Source: JAICQM01 sp963781555 (GTDB taxonomy: Bacteria > Chloroflexota > Limnocylindria > QHBO01). Taken from it: 64,000 nt of DNA. A program made the position numbers and the translations under genes. Positions 55,037 through 63,408 of the stretch are shown piece by piece. The notes beneath the pieces are model-generated. The model was given only the letters and a program-made list of their open reading frames with translations. It searched no databases and had not been told where the DNA came from. How positions within the stretch are numbered: position 1 is the stretch's first letter; the number at the start of each line of letters is the position of its first letter. The stretch is taken from contig CAWAGB010000005.1 in NCBI GenBank assembly GCA_963781555.1, positions 124,001 to 188,000 on the forward strand, given 5' to 3'.

Positions 55037-55760
55037 GTTCTCCCAGCCCGAGCTCCTCTGTATCCCGGACGCGGTAGCCGACGCCGGGCTCGGCGACCAC
55101 GAGCCCGCGCAGCCGTCCGCTCGGGTCGGCCGCGCCGAGCTTGCGCCGAATGGCCCCCACATGCACGTGCAGGTAGTGGCGCTCGGTGGCGTATCCCACG
55201 CCCCACACCGCTCGCAGCAGCCGAGCCGCGGGCGCTACGCGACCGATGTGCGCCAGCAGCGCCTTGAGGAGCTCGTACTCGCGCGGCGTGAGATGGACCA
55301 CGGCATCGTCGACGGTCACCCGGCGTCGCACCGGATCGAGCCGCAACGGGCCGATCTGGATGCGCCCGGTGGTGTCGGCGCTGCCTCCGACAGCCCGCCG
55401 CAATGCGGCGCGGACGCGCGCCTGGAGCTCGGCCATGCCGAACGGTTTGGCGAGGTAGTCGTCGGCACCCGCGTCGAGGGCGGCCACCTTGTCGCGCTCC
55501 TGGTCGCGAGCCGAGAGGACGATGATGGGCGTGGTAGCGTCGCGGCGGACATGGCGCACCACTGCGAGCCCGTCGATCCCGGGCAGTCCCAGGTCGAGCA
55601 GGATGAGGTCCGGGCGCGCTGTCTCCCACGCGCGCAGGGCGGCCTCGCCGCTCGCCACCTGGCGGACCGCGTAGCCGTGGCCGGCGAGGTTCGCGGCCAC
55701 GGCCTCGCGCATCCCGTCGTCGTCTTCCACCAGCAGGAGGTGGGCGCTGCCGGTGCTCAC
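55032..55760 (-). CDS. kdpE: KdpE-like OmpR-family response regulator, 242 aa
   Basis: Receiver domain with acidic pair LLLVEDDDGMREAV, phosphoacceptor Asp in LILLDLGLPGIDG, Thr/Ser in IIVLSAR and Lys in DDYLAKPFGMAELQAR. The C-terminal winged helix (LTPREYELLKALLAHIG...WGVGYATERHYLHVHVGAIRRKL) is the KdpE-type DNA-binding domain. The GTG start overlaps the TGA of the kinase (GTGA). Its position directly before kimA rather than kdpFABC suggests it regulates this transporter. Confidence 0.92.
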   Translation of the reverse strand: MSTGSAHLLLVEDDDGMREAVAANLAGHGYAVRQVASGEAALRAWETARPDLILLDLGLPGIDGLAVVRHVRRDATTPIIVLSARDQERDKVAALDAGADDYLAKPFGMAELQARVRAALRRAVGGSADTTGRIQIGPLRLDPVRRRVTVDDAVVHLTPREYELLKALLAHIGRVAPAARLLRAVWGVGYATERHYLHVHVGAIRRKLGAADPSGRLRGLVVAEPGVGYRVRDTEELGLGEP

Positions 55761-57304
55761 GGCGCGTCCGGACCGGCGAGTGGCAGCTCGATCGTGACCG
55801 CGAGGCCTCCGAGCTCGCTCCTCGCCGCCGCGATGGTGCCGCCCATCGCCTCGACCATGCCGCGCGCCACCGCCAGCCCCAGCCCGAAGCCGCTTCGGTG
55901 CCCGCTGCCCGGCGTGAAGCGCTCGAACAGACGCCCCACCTGATCCGCGGGGACGCCAGGCCCGTCGTCATCGACGGTGATACGGATGGCGTCACCCGGC
56001 ACGGACAGCGCCGCGGCGAGCCGGATCGAGGTGGACGCCGGGGTATGCCGGATGGCGTTGTCGAGCAGGTTCGCCAGCGCCTCGTCGAGCAACACCGGGT
56101 CGACCCACAGCGGCGGCAGGTGCGGCGCGATCTCGACGGCCAGGTGCCGGCCGCCAAGGCGTGTTGACGCGCGCTCGACCGGCGGGTCGGTGAGCTCTTC
56201 CAGCGGCACCAGCTCTCGATGCGGGACGAGGACGCCGGCGCGGATACGGCTCATGTCGAGCAGGTTGCCGACGAGGCGGTTGAGACGCTGTGCCTCGCGA
56301 TCGATGGAGGTCGCCGCCGCGCGCCGTTCCGCACCGGTCAGTGAGATCGTGTCGTCGGCGAGGCTGCCGGCCGCGGCTCGAATCGACGCCAGTGGCGTCC
56401 GCAGGTCGTGGGTCACCGAGTCGAGGAGCGCGCTCTTCAGGTCGTCACTGCGGCGCGAGATCTCGAGCTCGGCGGCGGCGTCTACGAGGTGCTCGCGGGT
56501 CAGCGCCTGGCCGACGAGGTCGGCCGAAGCCGCGAGGAGGCGTGTCTCCTCGATCGATAGCGGAGCGGCGCCGGAGGGGCGTCGCGCCCAGACCGAGCCG
56601 AGCACGCCCTCGGGGCCGCCGATCTCGACGCGGTGCGTGGCGGTGAGCGCATCGGTCCGCGAGGCGGCCTCGGGGGGACGGATGCGGATCCACGACGCCC
56701 GATCCTCGTCCGCCTCGCGCCGCAGGACGGCGTGCGTGCTGATGGCGGGAAGCGGCACATCGGGCGACGTGTCGGCGAGCACCCGCTCCCGCGTCGCATT
56801 GCTGCCGACGGCTACCCAGACTCGCTCCATCCCGGTCTCGGTGGCGAGGCGGCCGACCACGCTCGCCAGGGCGTCAGATGTGACCTGCGCGGTCGCCAGC
56901 TCGCGGGTGATGGCGAAGAGCGCCCGCGCCTCCATCTCGCGCCGCGCAGCCACGCGCTCGCGGTCTCGCTGCAGGCCGGTGAGCCGTCCGATCACGGCCC
57001 CGACAAAGAGCAGCAGGCCAAGGGTGACGAGCTCGTCGACGCCGCTGACCAAGAGCGTGAACCGAGGCTCCACGAAGGCGAAGTTGTAGATCAGGACTGA
57101 CCCGATCGCCGTCGCAAGCGCCTCGACCGTCCCCCAGCGAATGGCGATGGCGGCGACCGCCAGCAGGTAGATGGGCGAGGCGTTCTCGATCTGCAGGATG
57201 CCGTCGATGACGGCCACCAGGACCGTCGCCGCTGCCAGCGCGACGAGCGCCTCCGCAACGGCGCGCAGACGCCCCCTGCTGGCGCCCCATCTCGACGGAT
57301 CCAC
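55757..57304 (-). CDS. KdpD-like histidine kinase lacking the N-terminal KdpD/USP sensor, 515 aa
   Basis: Starts directly with the four-helix DUF4118 domain of KdpD (AIAIRWGTVEALATAIGSVLIYNFAFVEPRFTL...LLLFVGAVIGRL), followed by a GAF-like domain (LASVVGRLATETGMERVWVAV), HisKA with phosphoacceptor His in LDSVTHDLRTPLASIRA, and HATPase with N-box DEALANLLDNAIRHTP and G-box DDDGPGV...GFGLGLAVARGMV. Full KdpD is ~900 residues with N-terminal KdpD and USP domains; these are absent, so potassium sensing would rely on the membrane/GAF part. TACCAT with a 6-base spacer precedes the GTG. Confidence 0.92.
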   Translation of the reverse strand: MDPSRWGASRGRLRAVAEALVALAAATVLVAVIDGILQIENASPIYLLAVAAIAIRWGTVEALATAIGSVLIYNFAFVEPRFTLLVSGVDELVTLGLLLFVGAVIGRLTGLQRDRERVAARREMEARALFAITRELATAQVTSDALASVVGRLATETGMERVWVAVGSNATRERVLADTSPDVPLPAISTHAVLRREADEDRASWIRIRPPEAASRTDALTATHRVEIGGPEGVLGSVWARRPSGAAPLSIEETRLLAASADLVGQALTREHLVDAAAELEISRRSDDLKSALLDSVTHDLRTPLASIRAAAGSLADDTISLTGAERRAAATSIDREAQRLNRLVGNLLDMSRIRAGVLVPHRELVPLEELTDPPVERASTRLGGRHLAVEIAPHLPPLWVDPVLLDEALANLLDNAIRHTPASTSIRLAAALSVPGDAIRITVDDDGPGVPADQVGRLFERFTPGSGHRSGFGLGLAVARGMVEAMGGTIAAARSELGGLAVTIELPLAGPDAP

Positions 57305-57310
57305 GAACCG

Positions 57311-57331
57311 ATGGTACGCGCGCCGTACACT
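57311..57331. promoter_or_regulatory. Back-to-back leaderless-type promoters for kdpD and xdhC
   Basis: TACCAT (complement, 57311-57316) is 6 bases from GTG 57304. TACACT (plus, 57326-57331) is 7 bases from GTG 57339. The whole divergent spacer is only 34 bp. Confidence 0.55.
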
Positions 57332-57338
57332 CGCGCTC

Positions 57339-58373
57339 GTGAACGACCTGGATGCGGTGCTCGCCGCGGCGGCGGCATGTGATGCGGACGGTCAACGGTG
57401 GACGCTGGCCACGGTCATCGCGGTGCGCGGCTCGACGTACCGGCGCCCGGGCGCCCGGCTGCTCGTCCCGGAGCACGGAGCCCCCGTCGGCCTCGTCAGC
57501 GGCGGCTGCCTGGAGGAGGAGGTGGCACGCCTCGGCCGCGAGGCGCTGGACCGCGAGCTGCCGGTCCTGATCACCATCGACCATTCGGCGGAGGGCGACG
57601 ACGTGTGGGGCTCCGGGCTCGGCTGCCGCGGCATCCTGGAGCTCATCGCCGAGCCGCCGGCACTCGCCGCGGAGACGGTTGCCGCGCTCCGTGCCGCCCG
57701 CGACGTGGGAACGGCCAAACTCATCCTCACCGGGCTGGACGGTACGCGCCGGCAGCTCGAGGTCCAGCAGGCCGCCGCCCTGGGGCCAGGCGCGGCGGAG
57801 GCGGTTCGTGCTGGCAGGCCGGCGCGCATCGGTCAGGCCGTGCTGGACCCTATCCTGCCGCCACCACACCTCGTCATCTGCGGGGCGGGCCCGGATGCGC
57901 CGGCGCTGGTCGGGGTGGCCACCATGCTCGGTTGGCGGGTGACGGTCGCCGATCCACGGCGCGGCCTCCTGGCATCGGCCGCCGTCGATCCGGCGGCACG
58001 CCTCGACGCCGAGCCGGCGGCGGTCCCCGACAGCCTTGGCGCGCAGCCGGCCAGCGCGGTCGTCGTGATGAGCCACGACTACCTCCGGGACGCCGCATTC
58101 CTGGGCGCCTTCATGGGTCGCGGGGTGGCGTACCTGGGGGTGCTGGGTCCGGGGGACCGCACCGAGCGCCTGCTCGCCGAGCTCGAGGCGTCAGGCACGC
58201 CGCTGTCCGACGCGGACCGCGCCGTCCTGCATGCGCCGGCGGGGCTCGACCTGGGCGCCGACGGACCGCAGGAAGTGGCCCTGGCCATCGCGGCGGAGAT
58301 CCTGGCCGCGTTGCGCGCTGCCGGTGGCGGCTCGCTTCGGGACCGGCCGGGGCCGATTCACCCCCCGATGTAG
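57339..58373 (+). CDS. XdhC/CoxI-family protein, 344 aa
   Basis: N-terminal XdhC domain (residues ~20-150) with GSTYRRPGARLLV, GLVSGGCLEEEVARLG and GSGLGCRGILELI; C-terminal Rossmann domain LVICGAGPDAPALVGVATMLGWRVTVADPR, SHDYLRDAAFLGAFM and YLGVLGPGDR. Such proteins handle molybdenum cofactor insertion or sulfuration for xanthine or CO dehydrogenases, but no such dehydrogenase is in the window. The moaA gene next to it, on the opposite strand with a 16-bp 3' overlap, supports a molybdenum-cofactor context. Confidence 0.86.
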   Translation: MNDLDAVLAAAAACDADGQRWTLATVIAVRGSTYRRPGARLLVPEHGAPVGLVSGGCLEEEVARLGREALDRELPVLITIDHSAEGDDVWGSGLGCRGILELIAEPPALAAETVAALRAARDVGTAKLILTGLDGTRRQLEVQQAAALGPGAAEAVRAGRPARIGQAVLDPILPPPHLVICGAGPDAPALVGVATMLGWRVTVADPRRGLLASAAVDPAARLDAEPAAVPDSLGAQPASAVVVMSHDYLRDAAFLGAFMGRGVAYLGVLGPGDRTERLLAELEASGTPLSDADRAVLHAPAGLDLGADGPQEVALAIAAEILAALRAAGGGSLRDRPGPIHPPM

Positions 58374-59383
58374 CTCATCTCCACCTTCGGCAGGTCGACG
58401 GTCGCATCCGAGCGCAGCTCGGAGTAGCGGTCGTCGCGCCCGCGCCAGACGGACGCGACGGCTTCGCGCAGCTCCTCGTCCGTCGCACCGCCGCGGACGA
58501 GCGCGCGCAGATCGTGGCCGCGCGTCGCGAAGAGGCAGGTGTAGAGGCTCCCGTCGGCCGACAGGCGCGCCCGGGTGCAGTCGCCACAGAACGGCTGGGT
58601 CACGCTTGCGATGACGCCAACCTCGCCTGCACCGTCGATGTACCGATAACGACGCGCGACTTCGCCGCGATAGGCGGGGTCGACGGGCTCGAGCGGCCAG
58701 CGGGCATGGATCGCGGCCACCACCTCGGCAGCGGGGATCACCTCGTCCAGGCGCCAGCCGTTCGAGTGGCCGACGTCCATGTACTCGATGAAGCGCACCG
58801 TCGTCCCCGTCCCGCGGAAGTGGCCTGCCAGGTCGAGGATCGCGTGCTCATTGATCCCGCGGCGGATGACGGCGTTGAGCTTCACCGGTCCAAGGCCCGC
58901 CGCCTCGGCTGCGGCGATGCCCTCCAGCACGCGCCGCACCGGCACGCCTGCGTCGTTCATGCGCCCGAAGGTCGGGTCGTCGAGCGCATCGAGCGAGACG
59001 GTCACCCGATGCAGCCCCGCGGCGGCCAGTGCCGCGGCGCGCGGCGCGAGCAGCGAGGCGTTCGTGGTGAGCGTCAGGTCCCCGATCCCGCCGATCGCGG
59101 ACAGCATGCCCACCAATCGGTCCAGATCACGTCGCACCAGCGGCTCGCCGCCGGTGAGGCGCACCTTGGTCACCCCATTGGTCACGAAGGCCGCCGTCAG
59201 GCGCGCGATCTCCTCGAATGTGAGGACCTCCGCCCGCGGGAGGAAGACGTGATCCGGCCCGAAGACCTCGCGCGGCATGCAGTACGTGCAGCGGAAGTTG
59301 CATCGGTCGGTGACGCTGATCCGCAGGTCGCGCAGCGGCCGGGCGAGGGTGTCGACCACGGGAAGCTGGAGGAGGTCGGTCAT
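58358..59383 (-). CDS. moaA: GTP 3',8-cyclase (molybdenum cofactor biosynthesis), 341 aa
   Basis: Radical SAM enzyme for the first step of molybdopterin synthesis. The SAM cluster is in VTDRCNFRCTYCMP, the GGEP motif is TGGEPLVRRDL, the second 4Fe-4S cluster cysteines are in PFCGDCTRARLSADGSLYTC, and the essential C-terminal Gly-Gly is present (MSYIGG). Its length matches the family. It stands alone, convergent with the XdhC-family gene; other moa/moe genes are not in the window. Confidence 0.95.
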   Translation of the reverse strand: MTDLLQLPVVDTLARPLRDLRISVTDRCNFRCTYCMPREVFGPDHVFLPRAEVLTFEEIARLTAAFVTNGVTKVRLTGGEPLVRRDLDRLVGMLSAIGGIGDLTLTTNASLLAPRAAALAAAGLHRVTVSLDALDDPTFGRMNDAGVPVRRVLEGIAAAEAAGLGPVKLNAVIRRGINEHAILDLAGHFRGTGTTVRFIEYMDVGHSNGWRLDEVIPAAEVVAAIHARWPLEPVDPAYRGEVARRYRYIDGAGEVGVIASVTQPFCGDCTRARLSADGSLYTCLFATRGHDLRALVRGGATDEELREAVASVWRGRDDRYSELRSDATVDLPKVEMSYIGG

Positions 59384-59405
59384 GAGGCGACCGATGGTCG
59401 CACGG

Positions 59406-61289
59406 TCAGCCGGATCCGACCAGCCGCCCCACCCCGATGGCGAGGCCGGTCACCGCCGCGACGGCGCCCCCACCGAGCAGTGCGAACCGGGACGCCGCCG
59501 CCTCGGCACGCGGCAGCACCCATCCGCCGAGCCCCAGCCCCAGCGCCAGCAGGCCGCCGACGAGCAGCAGCAGGCCGGCGATCAGGGCACCGTCGGCCAG
59601 CGAGCCGGCCGCTCCGTCGGTAAGGCTGTCGTCACCGAGAGCGAAGGTGAATCGCTGCCGGTACAGCTCCCCGTCCGCACCATTGCCGATCACCACGCTG
59701 GCATCCCAATGCGTGTCGGGCTGCATGGCCAGCGCCCCGGCGACGTAGCGCGTCACGCCCGTGCCGGGGGTCGTCGGGGCGGTGTGCGCGGTGTGATCGA
59801 TCGGCGCGGAGCCGGGCTGCGCTCCCGCCAGAGAGATGCGTGTCTCGTTGCCCGTCTCGGCGTTCGAGAGGACCAGGTCGAGCGGCAGGTCGCCGATGTT
59901 GCCGCTGATATCGACCGCCAGTTGGTTGACTCCCGGTCTCCCCGGGGCGATCGAGAGAGCCAGGAACGGCAGGACCTCGCCGGTCGCGGACGGTCGCGGC
60001 TGGAGCGCGATGCCGCGCGTGGCTCCGGGGGCGGTTGTCGAAAGAAGCGCGGTCGCGGCCAGCACCCCCAGCGCCAGCCCCGCCTCGGCAAGGATCCGCC
60101 GGCGGAAGCCGCCGAACCAGCGCAGGTTGCGCCCGCCGTCGAAGTAGTTGAACGCACCCACCGCGAGGGCGGCACCGACCACGACGAGCTTGATGATCAG
60201 TGCCCGCCCATATTGGTCGTCGGTTGTCGGCAGACCACCGATCTGGGTCCACTCGGCGTACAGGCCGGTGAGGGCGACGAGGCCGATGGCGCCGAGCGCC
60301 AGCGCGCTGAAGCGGGGCACCACGGTCCGCAGGGCCGGCACCCGGTCCTCGACCACGCTGGTGCCGCGGGTCGTCAGGAAGGTGACCGCAAGCACGCCGC
60401 TCAGCCAGATGCCTGCGGCTCCGAGATGGACGAGCTGCACCACAACGGGGAGTGGGCTGCCGGCGGCAGCGGCGTGCCCTCCCGCCACGTGGAGGCCGAT
60501 GGCGACAAGGGCGGTTGCCGCCGAGGCAGCGAGTGCGACTGCCCGTGCGGCCCGAAGGGCGAGCATGACCGTCGCCGTTCCACCCACCACCAGGACCGCG
60601 CTGCGCGCCAGCGCCAGGATTCCGCCGCGACTGCCAAACAGGTACTCCCCCAGCGGGTCGCCGTCGACGAGCGGGACGCGGATCGCCAGCGCCAGGAGTG
60701 CCAGGCCACCGGCGATCAGCAGCCAGCCGAGTGCGGACAGCACACCCCGCCGCGGCCGCGCGTCGCCGCGCAGCACCGCGACCGCGAAGAGCGGCACGCC
60801 AAGGCCGAGCAGCATGGCCACGTAGCCGAGCCATTTGCCGGCAAGCCCGATTGGATCGGACGGATCCGCTCCGGAGCGCGCCTGCCCGCTGATGTCGCCA
60901 CCGACCTCGACATCACCCACCCCGAAGCTGAAGAAGCCTTCCGCGGGATGCCCGTCGGCGGTCGACAGGCTGCGCCAGGTGACGGTGTACACGCCGTCAT
61001 CGAGCGCCGGCAGCGGCACCACCAGGGTGTAGGGGTCGGCCGGGTCCGGCGCGCCGGCGCGTGACATCAGGGTCCTGCCCCTGGCATCGACCAGGTCTGC
61101 CGAGCTGAAGAGGCCCTCGAGGGGCTCGCTGAATGTCAGCCGCAGCTCGGCCGGGGCGCTGGCCAGCACCTCCCCGGCGGTCGGGGAGCTCGCGACCAGC
61201 TGCGCGTGGGCCGCCACGACCCCCGCCACCGCGACGAGGAGTGCGGCGGCGAGGAGGAGCGCACCCGTCCCGCGCCGAAGATGCCTCAC
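59406..61289 (-). CDS. Fused CopC-CopD copper import/resistance protein, 627 aa
   Basis: A signal peptide is followed by a CopC domain starting with His (VVAAHAQLVASSPTAGEVL) and ending LSTADGHPAEGFFSFGVG with a second metal-site Asp/His. Then come about eight to nine membrane helices of CopD (LAGKWLGYVAMLLGLGVPLF, VVVQLVHLGAAGIWLSGVLAV with conserved His), a further extracytoplasmic YcnJ-like segment (residues ~420-560) and a last helix. Matches YcnJ-type copper uptake proteins. GTG start with GTGA overlap to the upstream 198-aa gene. Confidence 0.88.
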   Translation of the reverse strand: MRHLRRGTGALLLAAALLVAVAGVVAAHAQLVASSPTAGEVLASAPAELRLTFSEPLEGLFSSADLVDARGRTLMSRAGAPDPADPYTLVVPLPALDDGVYTVTWRSLSTADGHPAEGFFSFGVGDVEVGGDISGQARSGADPSDPIGLAGKWLGYVAMLLGLGVPLFAVAVLRGDARPRRGVLSALGWLLIAGGLALLALAIRVPLVDGDPLGEYLFGSRGGILALARSAVLVVGGTATVMLALRAARAVALAASAATALVAIGLHVAGGHAAAAGSPLPVVVQLVHLGAAGIWLSGVLAVTFLTTRGTSVVEDRVPALRTVVPRFSALALGAIGLVALTGLYAEWTQIGGLPTTDDQYGRALIIKLVVVGAALAVGAFNYFDGGRNLRWFGGFRRRILAEAGLALGVLAATALLSTTAPGATRGIALQPRPSATGEVLPFLALSIAPGRPGVNQLAVDISGNIGDLPLDLVLSNAETGNETRISLAGAQPGSAPIDHTAHTAPTTPGTGVTRYVAGALAMQPDTHWDASVVIGNGADGELYRQRFTFALGDDSLTDGAAGSLADGALIAGLLLLVGGLLALGLGLGGWVLPRAEAAASRFALLGGGAVAAVTGLAIGVGRLVGSG

Positions 61290-61882
61290 GTCGGACGCCG
61301 GCGACCGGCCAGGGCGAGGCCCAACGCGACGAGCCCGACCAGCAGTCCGGCACCACCGAGCACCAGCCCGATGATGGCGGTTCCGGCAGCGTCCGCGCCG
61401 GTCCGGGCGTCCGCGGCCACATCAGCGGCGGCGGGCAGCTGGACCGGGAACTGTCCGGCGGCGACCTCGGCGACGTCGCCGAAGCCATCGACCCCAGACG
61501 TGAAGGTCTCGTCGATCGCGGTGCCGTCGACGGTGCCGTGAATCCGGAAGGCGTAGCGCCCGGCAGCGGTGGGGAAGAAGACCGACTGGTACCAGCCGGG
61601 GGCATCGAAGCGTGGACTGAGCTCCAGGGCGCGGGTCTGGCCCTGGTAGGTGACCTCGGCCTGCAGTGTCTCCTCGAGGCCCTCCTTGGGCACCTCGTCG
61701 CGCTCGACGAAGACCTCGAGGCCACTCGACTGGCCGGTGAAGACGGGCTCGTTCATGAAGCCGACGGTGAATTCGTAACCGGCGACTTCGCGTCCGCCGT
61801 GGGCGGTGACGGGCATCGCGACAAGGATCAGTGCGGCGGCAGCTACCACGAGGGCGGCGCCGCGGCGCAGGTGGGTGTGCAT
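61286..61882 (-). CDS. Exported copper-associated protein with C-terminal anchor, 198 aa
   Basis: A Sec signal peptide (ALVVAAAALILVAMPVTAHGG) probably leaves a mature N-terminus beginning with His, as in CopC. The body (YEFTVGFMNEPVFTGQSSGLEVFVERDE...) looks like an immunoglobulin-type beta domain, and one transmembrane helix (AIIGLVLGGAGLLVGLVALGLALAG) anchors it. I do not recognise a named family. It is translationally coupled to the CopC-CopD gene, so a periplasmic copper chaperone or accessory role is a reasonable inference. GAGAGGA upstream of ATG 61882 supports the start. Confidence 0.78.
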   Translation of the reverse strand: MHTHLRRGAALVVAAAALILVAMPVTAHGGREVAGYEFTVGFMNEPVFTGQSSGLEVFVERDEVPKEGLEETLQAEVTYQGQTRALELSPRFDAPGWYQSVFFPTAAGRYAFRIHGTVDGTAIDETFTSGVDGFGDVAEVAAGQFPVQLPAAADVAADARTGADAAGTAIIGLVLGGAGLLVGLVALGLALAGRRRPT

Positions 61883-61907
61883 GGTGGGATATTCCTCTCT
61901 GTCTGGC

Positions 61908-61925
61908 GGCCGCCCGTGGGCGGCC
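61908..61925. terminator. Hairpin after the 213-aa membrane protein gene
   Basis: GGCCGCCC and GGGCGGCC, 8-bp arms around 2 bases, lie between the 62-kb membrane protein stop and the 198-aa gene start. It may terminate the former or attenuate the copper unit. Confidence 0.45.
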
Positions 61926-61940
61926 AGGGCTGCGCTGCGG

Positions 61941-62582
61941 TCAGGAAGGCAGCGGCGGTGCCCTCGAGAGGTCCGGGCGCGAGAGGATCGGGACGCGTCG
62001 CAGGCGCATGTGTTCCGGGCGGAGCGGGTGCCGCCCGCGGGACCGGGCGAAGCGCGGTGCGTCCCGGGCAATCCGCGCCAGCAGCGTGCGCTCGCGTTCG
62101 CGCGCCACGACGGTGACGATGGCGCCGAGCAGCGTGATCGCGCCGAGGAGCGGCAGGGCGAGCGGGTACTCCGGCCCACCGAGCGCACCGAGCAGCGGCG
62201 CGTGGGCATGGCTGACGAAGTGCTCGGCGTTCTCCTGGAGGACGAAGGCCACAGCCACGACGATCGCCAGCCGCATCCAGATCTGCAGGAATGGACCGAT
62301 GCGGAGCGGCGCCGCGCGCCGGCTCGGCAGACCGCGCGCCCGACGGCCCAGGGCACGCAGGCGGAGGGTGGTGCGCGCGACGAGTCCCCCCGCCGCAACC
62401 GCGATGACCGCCGACAGGACCGGCCAGTAGCTGTGCCCGGCGTCGCGCAGGGCGTCCGCCAGCCCGCGTCCGGGACCCAGCTGGACGAGATAGATGAGGT
62501 CGTGGGAGGCGAGCAGGCACGCCGCAGCGACCAGCCAGAAGGCGACTGCCTGGCGCCCGCGCAGCGCGGCCGAGGTGCTCAT
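61941..62582 (-). CDS. His-rich membrane protein, 213 aa, unknown
   Basis: Four to five membrane helices: VAFWLVAAACLLASHDLIYLV, YWPVLSAVIAVAAGGLVA, FLQIWMRLAIVVAVAFVLQ and LPLLGAITLLGAIVTVVA. The loop after the third helix is ENAEHFVSHAHAP, with several His that could bind metal. The C-terminus is Arg/Pro-rich and cytoplasmic. No family recognised. TATCCT with a 7-base spacer precedes the ATG, the same hexamer as at 17782 and 19636. It lies upstream of the copper unit in the same direction, so a copper link is plausible but unproven. Confidence 0.72.
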   Translation of the reverse strand: MSTSAALRGRQAVAFWLVAAACLLASHDLIYLVQLGPGRGLADALRDAGHSYWPVLSAVIAVAAGGLVARTTLRLRALGRRARGLPSRRAAPLRIGPFLQIWMRLAIVVAVAFVLQENAEHFVSHAHAPLLGALGGPEYPLALPLLGAITLLGAIVTVVARERERTLLARIARDAPRFARSRGRHPLRPEHMRLRRVPILSRPDLSRAPPLPS

Positions 62583-62657
62583 CGGGAGCAGGATACGCGC
62601 GGGCGGCGCGGCGAGCACGGTGCCATGTCATTCATACGTTGGCGGGCAACGCCTGCA

Positions 62658-63408
62658 TTACGGGAAGACCACCAGCTTGATGGCGGCAATCACAAGGACG
62701 AAGGCGAGGACGCGGCGCAGCTGCATGATCGAGAGGCGCGCCGCGCCAAGCCAGGAGCCCAGCATGCCACCCGCGGCCACCGCGGCGACCCAGAGCGGCA
62801 GCGCATCGGGCAGGCCGAAGCCGCCAAGGATGAGCCCACCCAGTCCGGAGACCGAGTTGACCAGGATGAAGGCCCCGGACAGGCCCGCCGCGTCGCGGGT
62901 GCGGGTCCAGCCCGCAAGCACCAGAAGCGGCGTAAGGAAGATGCCGCCACCGGTCCCCGACAGGCCGGCCAGCAGGCCGATCCCGGCGCCGGCGGCAATC
63001 CCCGGCAGCCACGGGACGCCGGGCCGGTCCGCTTCTCCCGCCTCGGTGATCCGTGCGCTCCACAGGCGCCACGCACCGGCGAGCAGGACGGACGCAACGA
63101 GCGGTCGGTAGACCTCCCCCGGCAGGTCGATCCCGCCACCGATGAACGCTGCAGGCACGGAGCCGACCGCCAGCTGGTACGAGCTGCGCCCATGGCAGCG
63201 CACCGGCACGATGGAAGCGGACGATGACGATGCTGGCGACGAACAGGTTGAGCACGAGCGCGGTCGGGCGCATGACGACCTGCGCGACTCCGACGAGCGA
63301 CATGGCGGCCAGGTAGGCGGATGCTCCGGCGTGGCCGACGGACGCATAGAGCAGTGCCGCCGCGAAGAAGAGGGCAGCGAGGAGGAGCCAGTCCGGAGTT
63401 ATGCTCAG
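62658..63408 (-). CDS. TauE/SafE (TSUP) family exporter, one apparent 1-bp insertion
   Basis: A small membrane exporter of sulfite, sulfonate or related anions. The N-terminal half (WLLLAALFFAAALLYASVGHAGASAYLAAMSL and ALVLNLFVASIVIVRF) is in one frame. From AVGSVPAAFIGGGIDLPGEV to the end (GIGLLAGLSGTGGGIFLTPLLV) it is in another, with a joint near 63180. Removing one base gives about 249 residues with eight helices. The start is unclear: no ATG or GTG fits, and CTG 63408 or ATA 63402 next to the upstream stop are the nearest options. Overlaps the stop of the upstream flavoprotein gene. Confidence 0.82.

Noticed and set aside
59277..61064. A long open frame antisense to the CopC-CopD gene
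   Set aside because: It has no domains, and the minus strand has clear copper-protein motifs.
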